Source: G963662905 sp963676725
GTDB taxonomy: Bacteria > Bacteroidota > Bacteroidia > Bacteroidales > WRLA01
Assembly: GCA_963676725.1 (NCBI GenBank)
Contig: OY781463.1
Location: 372,001 to 436,000, forward strand
Length of the DNA: 64,000 nt
Direction: 5' to 3'
Every line of letters starts with the position of its first letter. Within the stretch, counting starts at the first letter, position 1. This document shows, one piece after another, positions 16,874 to 26,176 of the stretch. The notes beneath the pieces are model-generated. The model had not been told where the DNA came from. It did not search any database and worked only from the letters and a program-made list of their open reading frames with translations. Made by a program: the position numbers and the translations under genes.

Positions 16874-18154
16874 ATGAAATACAATATTAGGATCGCCCCA
16901 GAGAACAGAAAGGACAAGACAGGTAGCTATATCAGGGAAAGAGTGCCCATTATGGCTGACATCAAATTCGGGGGTCAAAGATTAATGATGTCCATTGGAT
17001 ATAGGATCGACTGGGATGATTTTGACCTGAACACATTCCGGATTAAAAAAGATGCGCGTGGTTACGAAGGAAAACGAAGGGTCAGCTTCAGGACAATCAA
17101 TAAAAGAATTAACCTAATTGAAGTTAAATTGGGAGAATTTTTTGAGAATAATGGGGATATTAAAAAGGAAGAAATAAAAAAGGAATTTTACCGTATCGTG
17201 AAAAACCAGCCGGAATCAAAACAAGGAGCAATACTCCTAGAAGATTTCTGGAAAGACTATATTCTCAATCATTTGATTTCTAAAGGCACAAAAAAAAATT
17301 CTGCAACAGTATTGAAGCATTGGAAGCGTTTTTGTAGATACTATAAGTACAATTTAGACTTTGACCTTTTCTCAGTAGATAATCTGCGGAAATTTGAACG
17401 ATTCTTAAATAACGGCATTGATGATGGAATTAAAAAAGGAATCAATGTTTGCGCTCAATACCTATCCTTGACCCGGTCATTCCTAAACTTTGCCCGAAAA
17501 GAATTAAAAAGGGATGGAATCATCATTCAAGTACATTTTGGATCGGAAGGCTATCAGATGCCAAAACAAAAATATGGAGACCCCATTTTTATCAAAAGCC
17601 ATGAAAGAGACCAATTATATAAACATGTTTTCAAACAGGAACATTTAACGAGAGTTAGGGATATGTTTGTTTTTCAGTGCCTGGTAGGATGCCGCATTAG
17701 CGATCTGCTCTCTTTCACAAAAAATAATATAAGGGACAACACATTGTTCTTCATTCCCCAAAAAAACAGAGCAAAAAAGAATGAAACAATCTCTGTGCCC
17801 CTGAGACATGAAGCCCAAGAAATCATAGGGCGTTATAACTGCCCTAGCGGCAAACTCTTTCCTTCTATTTGCCTTCAGGGTTACAACGAATACCTAAAGG
17901 AAATATTCACAGAAGTAGGAATAACAAGGATTGTTACCCGATTAAACCCCACTACAAATGAACCAGAAGAAATACCAATAAATGTAATCGCCTCTTCGCA
18001 TATGGGTCGTAGGGCTTTTATCGGAAACCTATTTGGTAAAATCGACATTCCAATTATCGCAAGTATGTCAGGGCACTCTGAAAACAGCAGATCCTTTTCT
18101 AGGTATTACACTGTAAACCCCGAGCACAAGAAAGACGCATTGGATAAGTTATAA
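16874..18154 (+). CDS. tyrosine site-specific recombinase (integrase)
   Basis: The 426-residue chain has an arm-binding domain of the Bacteroidota type (about 1-110), a SAM-like core-binding domain (about 115-225) and a C-terminal catalytic domain. The catalytic residues are visible: Arg274 (VGCRISDLL), the hairpin Lys near 320 (RAKKNETISVPL), His376 and Arg379 (SSHMGRRAF), His401 (SGHSE) and Tyr411 or Tyr412 (SRYYTV). It is complete and should catalyse strand exchange between the CTTTCTGTCGA cores at the two ends of the element. It reads inward from the left end, with a strong terminator directly behind it. Confidence 0.93.
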   Translation: MKYNIRIAPENRKDKTGSYIRERVPIMADIKFGGQRLMMSIGYRIDWDDFDLNTFRIKKDARGYEGKRRVSFRTINKRINLIEVKLGEFFENNGDIKKEEIKKEFYRIVKNQPESKQGAILLEDFWKDYILNHLISKGTKKNSATVLKHWKRFCRYYKYNLDFDLFSVDNLRKFERFLNNGIDDGIKKGINVCAQYLSLTRSFLNFARKELKRDGIIIQVHFGSEGYQMPKQKYGDPIFIKSHERDQLYKHVFKQEHLTRVRDMFVFQCLVGCRISDLLSFTKNNIRDNTLFFIPQKNRAKKNETISVPLRHEAQEIIGRYNCPSGKLFPSICLQGYNEYLKEIFTEVGITRIVTRLNPTTNEPEEIPINVIASSHMGRRAFIGNLFGKIDIPIIASMSGHSENSRSFSRYYTVNPEHKKDALDKL

Positions 18155-18179
18155 GCCATTTGCCCTCAATACATCATTA

Positions 18180-18217
18180 AACCGGGATTGAAGTAAGCCC
18201 TTCAATCCCGGTTTTTC
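18180..18217 (+). terminator. Rho-independent terminator after the recombinase gene
   Basis: A 14-bp perfect stem (AACCGGGATTGAAG with CTTCAATCCCGGTT) with a 6-base loop is followed by T-rich sequence, 26 bases after the recombinase stop. Confidence 0.9.
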
Positions 18218-18299
18218 TGTTTTATGCCATGGCGTCATGTCATTCTTGTGCATGATTGGTGGCCTATCATGTTGGTATAACATACTGACAGCTTTAATT

Positions 18300-18480
18300 G
18301 TGCTAATATTTAGCAATAATTTTCACTTTTTATGTGATATTTATATGATTAGTATTTTCATTATAATATACTGATATTAAAGTATCTATAATAGATTATG
18401 TGATTTTATAAAAAAATGTGATTTGATAGAGAATCATATAAAATGTTGTTAATCAATTATTTATGGCATGATTTGCATGG
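18300..18480. promoter_or_regulatory. AT-rich control region with repeated ATGTGATT phrases
   Basis: TATGTGATATTTATATGAT, TATGTGATTTTATAAAA and AATGTGATTTGATAG occur within 100 bases ahead of the HTH gene. The same ATGTGATT phrase occurs several times at 45900-46010, ahead of the second HTH gene of the element. Shared sites at both genes suggest operator boxes for one or both HTH proteins. Confidence 0.4.
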
Positions 18481-18523
18481 TTTTTGTTTGTGATTAATGC
18501 ATACAAAATTAAAAAATACACAT

Positions 18524-18790
18524 ATGCAAAGATCGGAAACAATAACATTATCCGGGGATGAATTTCGGAGGCTCATCCATACGGAAGTCAAAAAAGCCCT
18601 CAAACTGAGAAAGCCCATTAAGAAAAAAATGCTGCACGGCATTTCGGAGCTGGCAAAATTCTTAAGGGTATCAGAACCTACAGCTCAAAAAATGATTCGG
18701 CAAAAAATCATAAAAGGGTTCAAAGAAGGGCGCACTTATATTTTTGATCCCGATAGCATTATCAAGGCGATTTTTAAAAATTCCAAATAA
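18524..18790 (+). CDS. small helix-turn-helix protein (DUF3853/excisionase-like)
   Basis: The 88-residue protein has a charged N-terminal helix (SGDEFRRLIHTEVKKAL) and a helix-turn-helix at about 43-80 (HGISELAKFLRVSEPTAQKMIRQKII), ending in a typical YIFDPDSIIKAI. This is the architecture of excisionase-like DUF3853 proteins in Bacteroidota mobile elements. ATG 18524 is preferred to 18497. It precedes the replication ATPase by 12 bases and may serve as excisionase or as repressor of the replication genes. A paralogous layout recurs at 46043. Confidence 0.75.
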   Translation: MQRSETITLSGDEFRRLIHTEVKKALKLRKPIKKKMLHGISELAKFLRVSEPTAQKMIRQKIIKGFKEGRTYIFDPDSIIKAIFKNSK

Positions 18791-18802
18791 ACACTAAAAA
18801 TT

Positions 18803-20623
18803 ATGAAAAACAAGGAAGTGCTTCGTAAGAAGTATCCCGGAGTTCCACAAGAGGAGCTAGTTCCCTTTGACAAGTTCAATATTTTCGTCGACCATGGAAA
18901 ATATTACACCTTGGACAATAAGAATAAGCCTGTTGTACTATCTAACTTTATCCTAGAACCGATTGCCCAGATTAGAAATGAGGAACTCAATGAATCCTCT
19001 TACATGTATTGGATAAAAAACACACAAAAAGAAAGGCAGCTGATTTGCTTGAAAGCAGAAAACCTCTGTAGAAACAATAGTTTTGCTGCTTTGCTCCTAA
19101 ACCATGGATATTTTGTTTGGAAAGGGACAGATAGAAATTTAAGCAACCTCTTTGAGCGATTAAATGAAAAGATTGAACGATGTCTTGAATTCAATACCCT
19201 GTTTTGGCAGGAAAAATACAGGGTCTGGGCATGGGGAAATGGTATCAGTACCATAAATGGTGAGTTTATACCCGCCTCTGAAACAGGAATTGTGCATTTC
19301 AATGGAAAATCGTTCTTTATCAGAGCCTGTTCCAATTTAATAAAGGATGAGTCATCAAAGCTTAAAAATGAGCGACACCTTAACTTCAGTGATAAAAACC
19401 CGATTAGTACCCTGGATTGGTCAAGGCTGCTTCTTGAAGCCTACGGCAAAAAAAGTCTTGCCGGAATTTGTTTTGTGCTCATGTCGATATTCTCTGATTT
19501 TTTATTCGCGGAAGAAAGGGCGCTGCCAGTACTAAATTTAATCGGGAAACCAGGGTCAGGGAAAAATGAATTTGCAGGAAGCATTATTAGCGTGCTATAC
19601 AATACTTCCGATTTAAAACCGCTCTCTTTGGCCAACAAAACAGTATCTAGCCTATCCGACCGGCTGATGCTCTATCGTAATGGCATTGCGTTTCTTGATG
19701 AATTTAGGAATGTTAAAGAGGACGAATTGCTGTTGAAAGACATCTACAATAGAACACCACGCAGCAGAAGTGATATGCCCGGATTGAAGAACCCGGAAAT
19801 CTACGCAACAGCATTAGTCGCTGGAGAGCACTATCCCGAACAAGAAGCATTGGTTACACGTATCATCCCGATAAAAAGTGAAGACACCTCATGGTCAGAA
19901 TTACAGACCGAAGCTTTTAATAAATTGAAGCAAATGGAGAGAGAGCCCTTTAGTTTAATACTACAGGAAATCCTGCAACACAGAAAAGCAATAGAGACGA
20001 ATTTCACGGCCATAAAAAACAGTGAGAGCAAGTCTCTTAAAGACAGTTTAAGCGATAAACAAGTTCCCTCGCGAATAATCAATAATTATTCAATTTTGCT
20101 TGCTGTTTTTAAAATCCTGGATCAGGAAGGGCTAAAACTTGCCTTCACCTATGATGAACTCAGATCCTATTTCCTTGAACTAATTGATGAGCAGATGGAG
20201 GCATTAAGCAATACTGGTATTGTAAATAACTTCTGGAAGACAATGGAACACATGCTTGCCAGCTACAACACTGTTGCCATGGAGAATATACATTCTGAGA
20301 ATTTGAAAGAAATAAAATTACTGGTTACAAAACAGACTGATGAACATGAGAAACGTGAAGCCTTCAGCTCAGGCAGGGACAGGTACTTTACAAAGAGCTT
20401 TTTGAATAGCAAACAATTAATTTTCATTACATGGCGGTCTCTATATACCAACTACACTATATCTGCTAGGCGATTGGGTTATGAGGTTATTTCTGAAAAC
20501 AACCTAAAGGATTACCTGAGGTCATCAGAGGCATATATTGGCAAAGTCAACAACTATGGCGCGAGGAACTTAAATGCCGATGTATTTGATAGCGACAAGC
20601 TCAATGTTACTCTTTCAAATTAA
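18803..20623 (+). CDS. AAA+/superfamily 3-like replication helicase-ATPase
   Basis: This 606-residue protein carries a Walker A motif near residues 245-253 (LIGKPGSGKNEF) and a Walker B near 293-303 (NGIAFLDEFRN), followed by a region with sensor-like Asn/Arg (YNRTPRSRSDMPG). The N-terminal 230 residues resemble the primase-polymerase-linked regions of mobile-element helicases but show no catalytic motif that I can name. Position between an HTH gene and a primase gene matches the replication module of small Bacteroidota integrative elements. It probably unwinds DNA at the iteron-like patch just downstream. The exact family is uncertain. Confidence 0.7.
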   Translation: MKNKEVLRKKYPGVPQEELVPFDKFNIFVDHGKYYTLDNKNKPVVLSNFILEPIAQIRNEELNESSYMYWIKNTQKERQLICLKAENLCRNNSFAALLLNHGYFVWKGTDRNLSNLFERLNEKIERCLEFNTLFWQEKYRVWAWGNGISTINGEFIPASETGIVHFNGKSFFIRACSNLIKDESSKLKNERHLNFSDKNPISTLDWSRLLLEAYGKKSLAGICFVLMSIFSDFLFAEERALPVLNLIGKPGSGKNEFAGSIISVLYNTSDLKPLSLANKTVSSLSDRLMLYRNGIAFLDEFRNVKEDELLLKDIYNRTPRSRSDMPGLKNPEIYATALVAGEHYPEQEALVTRIIPIKSEDTSWSELQTEAFNKLKQMEREPFSLILQEILQHRKAIETNFTAIKNSESKSLKDSLSDKQVPSRIINNYSILLAVFKILDQEGLKLAFTYDELRSYFLELIDEQMEALSNTGIVNNFWKTMEHMLASYNTVAMENIHSENLKEIKLLVTKQTDEHEKREAFSSGRDRYFTKSFLNSKQLIFITWRSLYTNYTISARRLGYEVISENNLKDYLRSSEAYIGKVNNYGARNLNADVFDSDKLNVTLSN

Positions 20624-20649
20624 ACAGAATGATTCGTTACAATTGGGTC

Positions 20650-20920
20650 ATTTTTATTTTTAAAGGATGCATTTTCCCCTAAATCCCCTATCTAACTCTA
20701 ATAAACTATATAAATACCTATAAATGAATAATATAAATAAGTATAATAGTAATAGGGAATAGGTAGGGGAATAGCAGGGGTTTTAGGGAAATCTTTTTCT
20801 CTTTTAGGAAATCCCCTACAATCCCCTAAAGTTCCCTAAACGATTATTAAACATAAAACCTTAAAAATCAAATACTATTAGTTTTGATAGGGAAATAGGG
20901 GATTTTTCATAGGTATGGCA
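20650..20920. repeat. iteron-like patch of TCCCCTA/TAGGGGA repeats, candidate origin
   Basis: This 270-base non-coding stretch holds many short copies of one word on both strands. Forms are TTCCCCTAAATCCCCTAT, AATAGGGAATAGGTAGGGGA, AGCAGGGGTTTTAGGGA, AAATCCCCTACAATCCCCTA, AAGTTCCCTAAAC and ATAGGGAAATAGGGGAT. Around them lie AT-rich runs. Clustered iterons beside helicase and primase genes are typical of theta-type origins on integrative elements. Confidence 0.55.
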
Positions 20921-20945
20921 AATATAAATTAAAACCAGTAAATAA

Positions 20946-21833
20946 ATGAACAAAAAATTCACAAACAAATTGGAAACAGCAAAAGAGGTTAGAATAACAA
21001 ACTACTTATGCAGGTGCGGCCATCAACCTTCTTACTTGGGCAATGGGCGAGCCAAATACTTTAGCCCCTTGCGCACAAAAGAGAGAACGCCAAGTTTTAT
21101 GGTCGATGTGGAACGGAACACATTTTGTGATTTTGGCACAGGGGATCATGGAGACATCATTGATCTGTGCAGAAAAATGGAGAATAAAACGTTTCTGGAG
21201 GCAATTGAAAGCCTGTCGGGCAACAATGAGCCATTACCTCCTATCCACATCAGCAGTCAGCCATTAAGGAGGACGCCACAAAGGAAAAGCGCGATAAAGC
21301 TACTGCGGAGTGATGATCTGCAGCATAGGGCATTAATCAACTACCTTAGGGAGCGGGGAATATCTACTGAAATTGCCAAAAGCTATTTGAATGAAGTGTA
21401 CTATCAGGTTAATGCTAAATCCTATTTTGCCCTTGGGCTGATGAATGACAAAGGCGGTTTTGCTAGCAGGAACAAATACCAGAAATACAATATTAGCCCG
21501 GCATATTTCAGCACCATACCAAAAGAAGGAAGCAATGCGATGCTTCTATTTGAAGGGTTTATGGATGCTTTGTCTTATCTGGAATATTATTCTTTTAAGG
21601 CTTTCCCTGATCATGCGATTATTCTGAACAGTACGGTTCACGCAGAGAAAGCTGTTAAACAAATGGGGTCTTATGAATATATTGATTTGTTTCTCGATAA
21701 TGATGAGGCCGGGGAAAAGGCCGCGAAAGTTTTTCAGAACGCATTCCCTCATGCCGTGAACCGCTCAAAAAGCCTATTCCCTGAACACAATGATTTTAAT
21801 GAGTTTTGGATGGATGTGAATAAGAATAATTGA
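20946..21833 (+). CDS. DnaG-like primase with degenerate CHC2 domain and Toprim domain
   Basis: The N-terminal 95 residues follow the CHC2 primase pattern, but the zinc ligands are mostly replaced: the CPFH position reads SPLR, and the second pair reads FCDFGTGDHGDIIDL. This loss is usual in mobile-element primases of Bacteroidota. The central Toprim domain is intact, with LLFEGFMDAL for the catalytic Glu and IDLFLDNDEAGEKAA for the DxD pair. The 295-residue length is that of the short element primases, without a DnaB-binding C-terminus. It should prime replication of the excised element together with the ATPase upstream. Confidence 0.85.
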   Translation: MNKKFTNKLETAKEVRITNYLCRCGHQPSYLGNGRAKYFSPLRTKERTPSFMVDVERNTFCDFGTGDHGDIIDLCRKMENKTFLEAIESLSGNNEPLPPIHISSQPLRRTPQRKSAIKLLRSDDLQHRALINYLRERGISTEIAKSYLNEVYYQVNAKSYFALGLMNDKGGFASRNKYQKYNISPAYFSTIPKEGSNAMLLFEGFMDALSYLEYYSFKAFPDHAIILNSTVHAEKAVKQMGSYEYIDLFLDNDEAGEKAAKVFQNAFPHAVNRSKSLFPEHNDFNEFWMDVNKNN

Positions 21834-22109
21834 GATAGGGTTATTGCCAACAATAAAACACCACCTACTATAAAAAAAGATTTCTCCCTGCAAAGGAATT
21901 AGAATTAAACCGAAAAGACCAAGTCCGTACCAAGTCCGTGTCAAGTAGTGGCAAATAAGCACCGACACCGGCACATTTTCAAAGTATAAATTCACCGTAA
22001 AATTCTTTGCTGGGAGCAAAATACCCACTTGGTAGCCGGATGGTATGGGTTTGCTAAAGAATTAGTAGAGCTCTGAGAGTCTTTATTGCTTTGCTCAAAC
22101 TTAACAGTT

Positions 22110-22132
22110 AGCGCGGATTTGCAATCCGTGCT
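22110..22132. repeat. short palindrome AGCGCGGATTTGCAATCCGTGCT
   Basis: A near-perfect 23-base dyad sits between the primase gene and the next gene. Elsewhere in 21834-22205 there is a short tandem phrase (CCAAGTCCGTACCAAGTCCG, near 21920) and no gene. Confidence 0.45.
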
Positions 22133-22152
22133 ATATATACAATATAAATTTT

Positions 22153-22187
22153 ATTGATCCAATGACTTTAGTAGTCATCGGATCAAT
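22153..22187. terminator. hairpin terminator at the end of the T9SS protein gene
   Basis: ATTGATCC-A-ATGACT pairs with AGTCAT-C-GGATCAAT around a 5-base loop. It lies 18 bases beyond the stop of the minus-strand gene at 22206 and also follows the plus-strand primase gene. The run of A after it on the minus side is weak, so termination strength is uncertain. Confidence 0.6.
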
Positions 22188-22205
22188 AGTGCCAATAAAA
22201 ACACA

Positions 22206-24200
22206 CTAACGCAGCACATTTAATTTTTGTGAATAGCTTTGCCTCCCTGTTTCTGTTTGGAGGATGTATATGCCTGATTTTATGGATTCGGGCAGTTGTA
22301 TGCTGACATTATGTTTTCCGGCGCCGAGGAAGGTTTCTTTTAGAATGCCAAGATCGCGTCCATTTATATCATGCAAACGGAAAAGGATATTGGCAGGCAT
22401 TTCCAACTCAAGCTGTGCATAAAGCACATCTTTGGCCGGATTGGGCGTAATTAAAATGCTCTCGGCAGGGCTTTGAGCGGGTTCGCCCACTCCTACGCCC
22501 CATAAATCGAGGAGGTTAACTGATTTGCATTGTATAATGTCGTAGTTAAAGGTATCCTGAACATAGGTAACGATCTTTACTTGTTCCGGATCCCAGAAGT
22601 CTTTTAGGCTGAACGACATTTCCCATTGTTTGGGACTTGTTTCCGATCCATCCATAGCAAAAGCAATACCGTTTGTATCCGGTAAGGCCATTTGTACAAC
22701 ATCATCGAAGTATTCTAGACGGTATAGGTCGGGTATTTTGGGGTTTGCATTGGACGGTATATGTGAGCGCGTAATGACCGTGCGTAGCTTTAGCCGCTCA
22801 TTCACAATTGGCGCTTTTGGTGTGAGCTCTACCATTACACTATAATCCAAACCGGAATGGGTACCAAAAATATCCAGAATGAAAGGGCATTTTTGGTTCT
22901 CTTTTATTTCCGGCAGGTATTCACGATATATATTTTGCCAAAAAGTAGCTTCTAAATTGCTAATAGCCCTCCCGGGGAGAATACTCCAACGTGGTAGATG
23001 TGGCTGTTTTGCATTAGACGGTTTTCCTGGTGCAAAGGTAAATCCATAATCATTCATGCATGAAAAAACCGTAGGCATTTCTGAGGAATCAAGTACTTCA
23101 TCGTAGATATAATTTACAAAAACAACACTATTCATTTCATTCTTAATTCTTGCTATGGTATCCACAACCGCTTTCAATTCTCGGGGATAGCTATCATAAT
23201 CATAACCAAAAGAATATCTTGTGGAATATAGTACGTTTACACATACTTCGTTTTGAAATGGATTGGTATAAGAATCCAAATCAAAGAGAGCTGTATTGTT
23301 TTCCTGCACCTGATCGCCTTCACAATCAACTTTGTATTCAACATGGTATAGATGATTGTTATAGGGCAAAATCAATTCCGGAAAAGAAACAGAGAGGGTG
23401 TCCATATGCTGCATTTCCTGCACATTAACAGATTCACTATAGACCACTTCCCCGCTCAGGTGTTCCCTGATCGTGCATACTGCATTGCCATTTATTGCCT
23501 GAATACCGGGATTCATCAGCAGCACACATGGTATATATGGCGAATTATTTGAGGCATGCTTATTTGGATATTGATCAATGATTGCTAAATCAGTTTGTGG
23601 GGGCACATACAACCTTATATTATCTAAACTTATCCATATTTTACCACTCCAAATTCCAAAAAAAGACTCAAGTTTAAGTTTAAATTGAAAGCCTGGTTTC
23701 TTAAAAAATGATGAATCAATGGCACAGTTAAAGGGTATTGATTTAAAATTATTATTTTCAATCATCCATCTATAATGGCATATGCTGTACCAGTCTTCCA
23801 TTTCATTATTATGCACGTAGAGTTCAATGTCTATTTCCCCTGCATCGAAATCATGCTCAAGCCGAAAATAATCCATACTAAAATTGATATGATCATATGT
23901 AGCAAGATCAAGAACTGGTGATATGAGCTTTAAATCATTAGAACGTTCTTTTTCTGGCTTGTTTTTGAAGTCAGCTTCGCCACAGTAATTGAAATAGAAT
24001 TCCGGCGGATTAGAGCCACAAAAGCTCGTATTAGGCAGGCTATAGCCAAATACAGTATGACTGGCGCTTGTATCAATTTCCCACTTATCGAGAGAGGCCT
24101 GCCCTTCGTTGAAATCTTCGAGAAATACAGTTTGGGCATAGCTACCGCTTTGCATTGAATAACAACACCATAAGGAAATCAATAAGAATAGTTTTTTCAT
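22206..24200 (-). CDS. secreted protein with T9SS type A sorting domain
   Basis: This 664-residue protein has a signal peptide (LFLLISLWCCYSMQSGSYAQ) and a C-terminal Por sorting domain of about 80 residues (ILITPNPAKDVLYAQL, LFRLHDINGRDLG, SGIYILQTETG, QKLNVLR). The N-terminal part (about 25-200) looks like a MAM/concanavalin-type jelly roll (FLEDFNEG, LDNIRLYVP). The middle resembles secreted thioredoxin/Omp28-like proteins but no motif is certain. The sorting domain shows that it crosses the outer membrane by the type IX system. ATG 24200 is used; TTG 24206 is in frame but less likely. It faces away from the fibre-T9SS-RHS operon and shares its promoter region. Confidence 0.8.
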   Translation of the reverse strand: MKKLFLLISLWCCYSMQSGSYAQTVFLEDFNEGQASLDKWEIDTSASHTVFGYSLPNTSFCGSNPPEFYFNYCGEADFKNKPEKERSNDLKLISPVLDLATYDHINFSMDYFRLEHDFDAGEIDIELYVHNNEMEDWYSICHYRWMIENNNFKSIPFNCAIDSSFFKKPGFQFKLKLESFFGIWSGKIWISLDNIRLYVPPQTDLAIIDQYPNKHASNNSPYIPCVLLMNPGIQAINGNAVCTIREHLSGEVVYSESVNVQEMQHMDTLSVSFPELILPYNNHLYHVEYKVDCEGDQVQENNTALFDLDSYTNPFQNEVCVNVLYSTRYSFGYDYDSYPRELKAVVDTIARIKNEMNSVVFVNYIYDEVLDSSEMPTVFSCMNDYGFTFAPGKPSNAKQPHLPRWSILPGRAISNLEATFWQNIYREYLPEIKENQKCPFILDIFGTHSGLDYSVMVELTPKAPIVNERLKLRTVITRSHIPSNANPKIPDLYRLEYFDDVVQMALPDTNGIAFAMDGSETSPKQWEMSFSLKDFWDPEQVKIVTYVQDTFNYDIIQCKSVNLLDLWGVGVGEPAQSPAESILITPNPAKDVLYAQLELEMPANILFRLHDINGRDLGILKETFLGAGKHNVSIQLPESIKSGIYILQTETGRQSYSQKLNVLR

Positions 24201-24427
24201 GATCAATGTGTTTTTTGTATGTATAATCTTTATAAAAAATATTTATTTCAACATAAATCCCTGTAAATAAGATAAATATATTTAGATTGATTTTAAATTA
24301 CAAAAATTTATCAAAATATAGGTAACCTTTTTGGGATCAAATATATTAATTATTAGAACAAAGAACACATTGTGTAATAGTACGACAAATATAGTATTAA
24401 TTTTTAAAAGAGCAGCAACCAAATATT
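24201..24427. promoter_or_regulatory. divergent AT-rich promoter region for the T9SS/RHS operon
   Basis: The 227-base gap between divergent genes is very AT-rich and must hold promoters for both. TATAATCTTTATA near 24220 and TAGTATTAATTTTT near 24400 are possible -7 regions, but neither is a strict consensus match. Confidence 0.35.
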
Positions 24428-26176
24428 ATGAAAAAAAGAAATAGTTTATTTATTATTGCTATTGTACTTTTTGTATTACTTTCAATTCAATCAATAGCTC
24501 AGCAAAACCCTTGTTATACCGAAGGAACTGTCGCCTTAGGGCAATCTGGAACGGCATTTAATGGGGCTTCGGTAACTGGATCTAGAGCATTTGGCCTTGG
24601 GCGTGGCACTACAGTCTCTTCTATATACTGCACTGCAATTGGAAAAGCAAATACAATTGGCTCAAATTCTGGTTATAGTGCATTGATTGGAAATAATAAT
24701 AAACTCCCAGATAGTTGTAGGTATTCCATGATTTTCGGAAACGGGAACGAGGTTCTTGCTGGCATTGACTACAATGTCTTGATTGGTCATGATATTAAAA
24801 CTTATGGCGAAATGACACTTGGCATAGGTAAAGACCTTATTCTCAATGGTGAATATAGTGCCGCATTAGGACTTGATCTTACTACCGAAACACTTGCCCA
24901 CCATTCCATAGCTATCGGTTTTGGAACTAAAACATTTGAGCCGTATAGCATTGCACTTTCGGCGAACAGTATAGCGCCTGCGCTATACATACAAGGAAAT
25001 GATGACACTACGGATATAGGATTTGTAGGAATTGGGAATAAGGATCCGAAAGCGATGTTAGATGTTTCCGGTAACATAAGGATTACCGGAAATGAGAACG
25101 CTTTATTATTTGGAGAAGAGGAAGGTAATCATGTCACAAATTGGGGGGTTTATGTAAAAAGTGGGGATTTGCGCTTTGTTGAGACAATCTATACTGAGGA
25201 TACTTCGGCTGGAGATGGCTTTCCGCCACCACCACATTATTCCATTTCTATATTGCCATCTCTGGTTATTGAACAGGGCACTAGAAATATTGGTATTGGA
25301 GCCGCTCGTCCCTTGCAAAAACTCCACGTTGATGGAAACTTTTTAATCAACACACCTAATGCATCTCTTTTATTTGACGATGCCGCAGACCCTGAAAACC
25401 CTAACGGCCGCTGGGGAATAAAATATGAATCATCAGGTCTTAATTTCTGGAAACCAGTCAGAAATCTTGAGTCCCAAGGAGAAGAGGAGCTAAATTATGC
25501 CATTTTTATTTCAGATACAGCGGGAAATATTGGGCTAAATACTTCATATCCCTGTGAACGCTTACAAATTGGCGACCGATGGACATTTCATGATGGGGGG
25601 AACAAAATTATAGGTTATAACTGGGACTGGTTATCGGTTGAAGGAAGTGGATATAGCCGAAGGATATTAGATGGCAAATCGTGCTGGATGAGTATGAGTG
25701 AAACCGGAGATATTGAGTTCAGTTCCGCGCCGGAAGGAGTTGCCGGGGAATCGTTTGAAAACCAAAAACATTCGAATATATGGATTGGAAACAATGGGAA
25801 TGTTGGCATTGGATTGGACGGCTATTCTGATTATAATATATTGAGAAATTCTACAAGCAGTAAACTTTGGGTTAAAGGTGGTATTACCACAACCGAAGTT
25901 TGGGTAAAGCTAGCAGTAGACTGGAGCGATTTTGTTTTCGATAAGGATTACCATTTACGACCATTGTCAGAAGTTGAATCATTCATCAAAGAAAATGGTC
26001 ACCTTCCGGAAATCCCCAATGCAGCCGAAGTGGCTGAAAAAGGAATAAATGTTGGCGAAATGGACGCTAAATTGCTTCAAAAGATAGAGGAACTGACATT
26101 GTATGTTATTGAGCAGCAGAAACAGATAGAAGAGCAACAGAAACACATTGAGACATTGCTAAAGTCACAAAAATGA
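24428..26176 (+). CDS. secreted trimeric-fibre-like protein (YadA-type beta roll, GIGT repeats, coiled-coil end)
   Basis: The signal peptide (SLFIIAIVLFVLLSIQSIAQ) is followed by about eight YadA-head-like repeats of some 20 residues (YSALIGNNN, SMIFGNGNE, NVLIGHDI, MTLGIGKD, YSAALGLD, HSIAIGFGT). Three copies of the VGIGNxxPxxxLDVxGN repeat found in Bacteroidota tail-fibre-like proteins follow. The end (about 505-582) is the common YHLRPLSEVESFIKENGHLP segment plus a coiled coil rich in Glu, Gln and Lys. Trimeric fibre folding is inferred from family resemblance. It is the first gene of an operon; its TGA overlaps the ATG of the next gene in ATGA. A role as an adhesive or delivery fibre for the RHS pair is possible. 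Confidence 0.75.
   Translation: MKKRNSLFIIAIVLFVLLSIQSIAQQNPCYTEGTVALGQSGTAFNGASVTGSRAFGLGRGTTVSSIYCTAIGKANTIGSNSGYSALIGNNNKLPDSCRYSMIFGNGNEVLAGIDYNVLIGHDIKTYGEMTLGIGKDLILNGEYSAALGLDLTTETLAHHSIAIGFGTKTFEPYSIALSANSIAPALYIQGNDDTTDIGFVGIGNKDPKAMLDVSGNIRITGNENALLFGEEEGNHVTNWGVYVKSGDLRFVETIYTEDTSAGDGFPPPPHYSISILPSLVIEQGTRNIGIGAARPLQKLHVDGNFLINTPNASLLFDDAADPENPNGRWGIKYESSGLNFWKPVRNLESQGEEELNYAIFISDTAGNIGLNTSYPCERLQIGDRWTFHDGGNKIIGYNWDWLSVEGSGYSRRILDGKSCWMSMSETGDIEFSSAPEGVAGESFENQKHSNIWIGNNGNVGIGLDGYSDYNILRNSTSSKLWVKGGITTTEVWVKLAVDWSDFVFDKDYHLRPLSEVESFIKENGHLPEIPNAAEVAEKGINVGEMDAKLLQKIEELTLYVIEQQKQIEEQQKHIETLLKSQK

Noticed and set aside
16500..16880. tRNA gene as integration target
   Set aside because: No cloverleaf or TTCGANNC loop is visible near either end; the target is the MITE.
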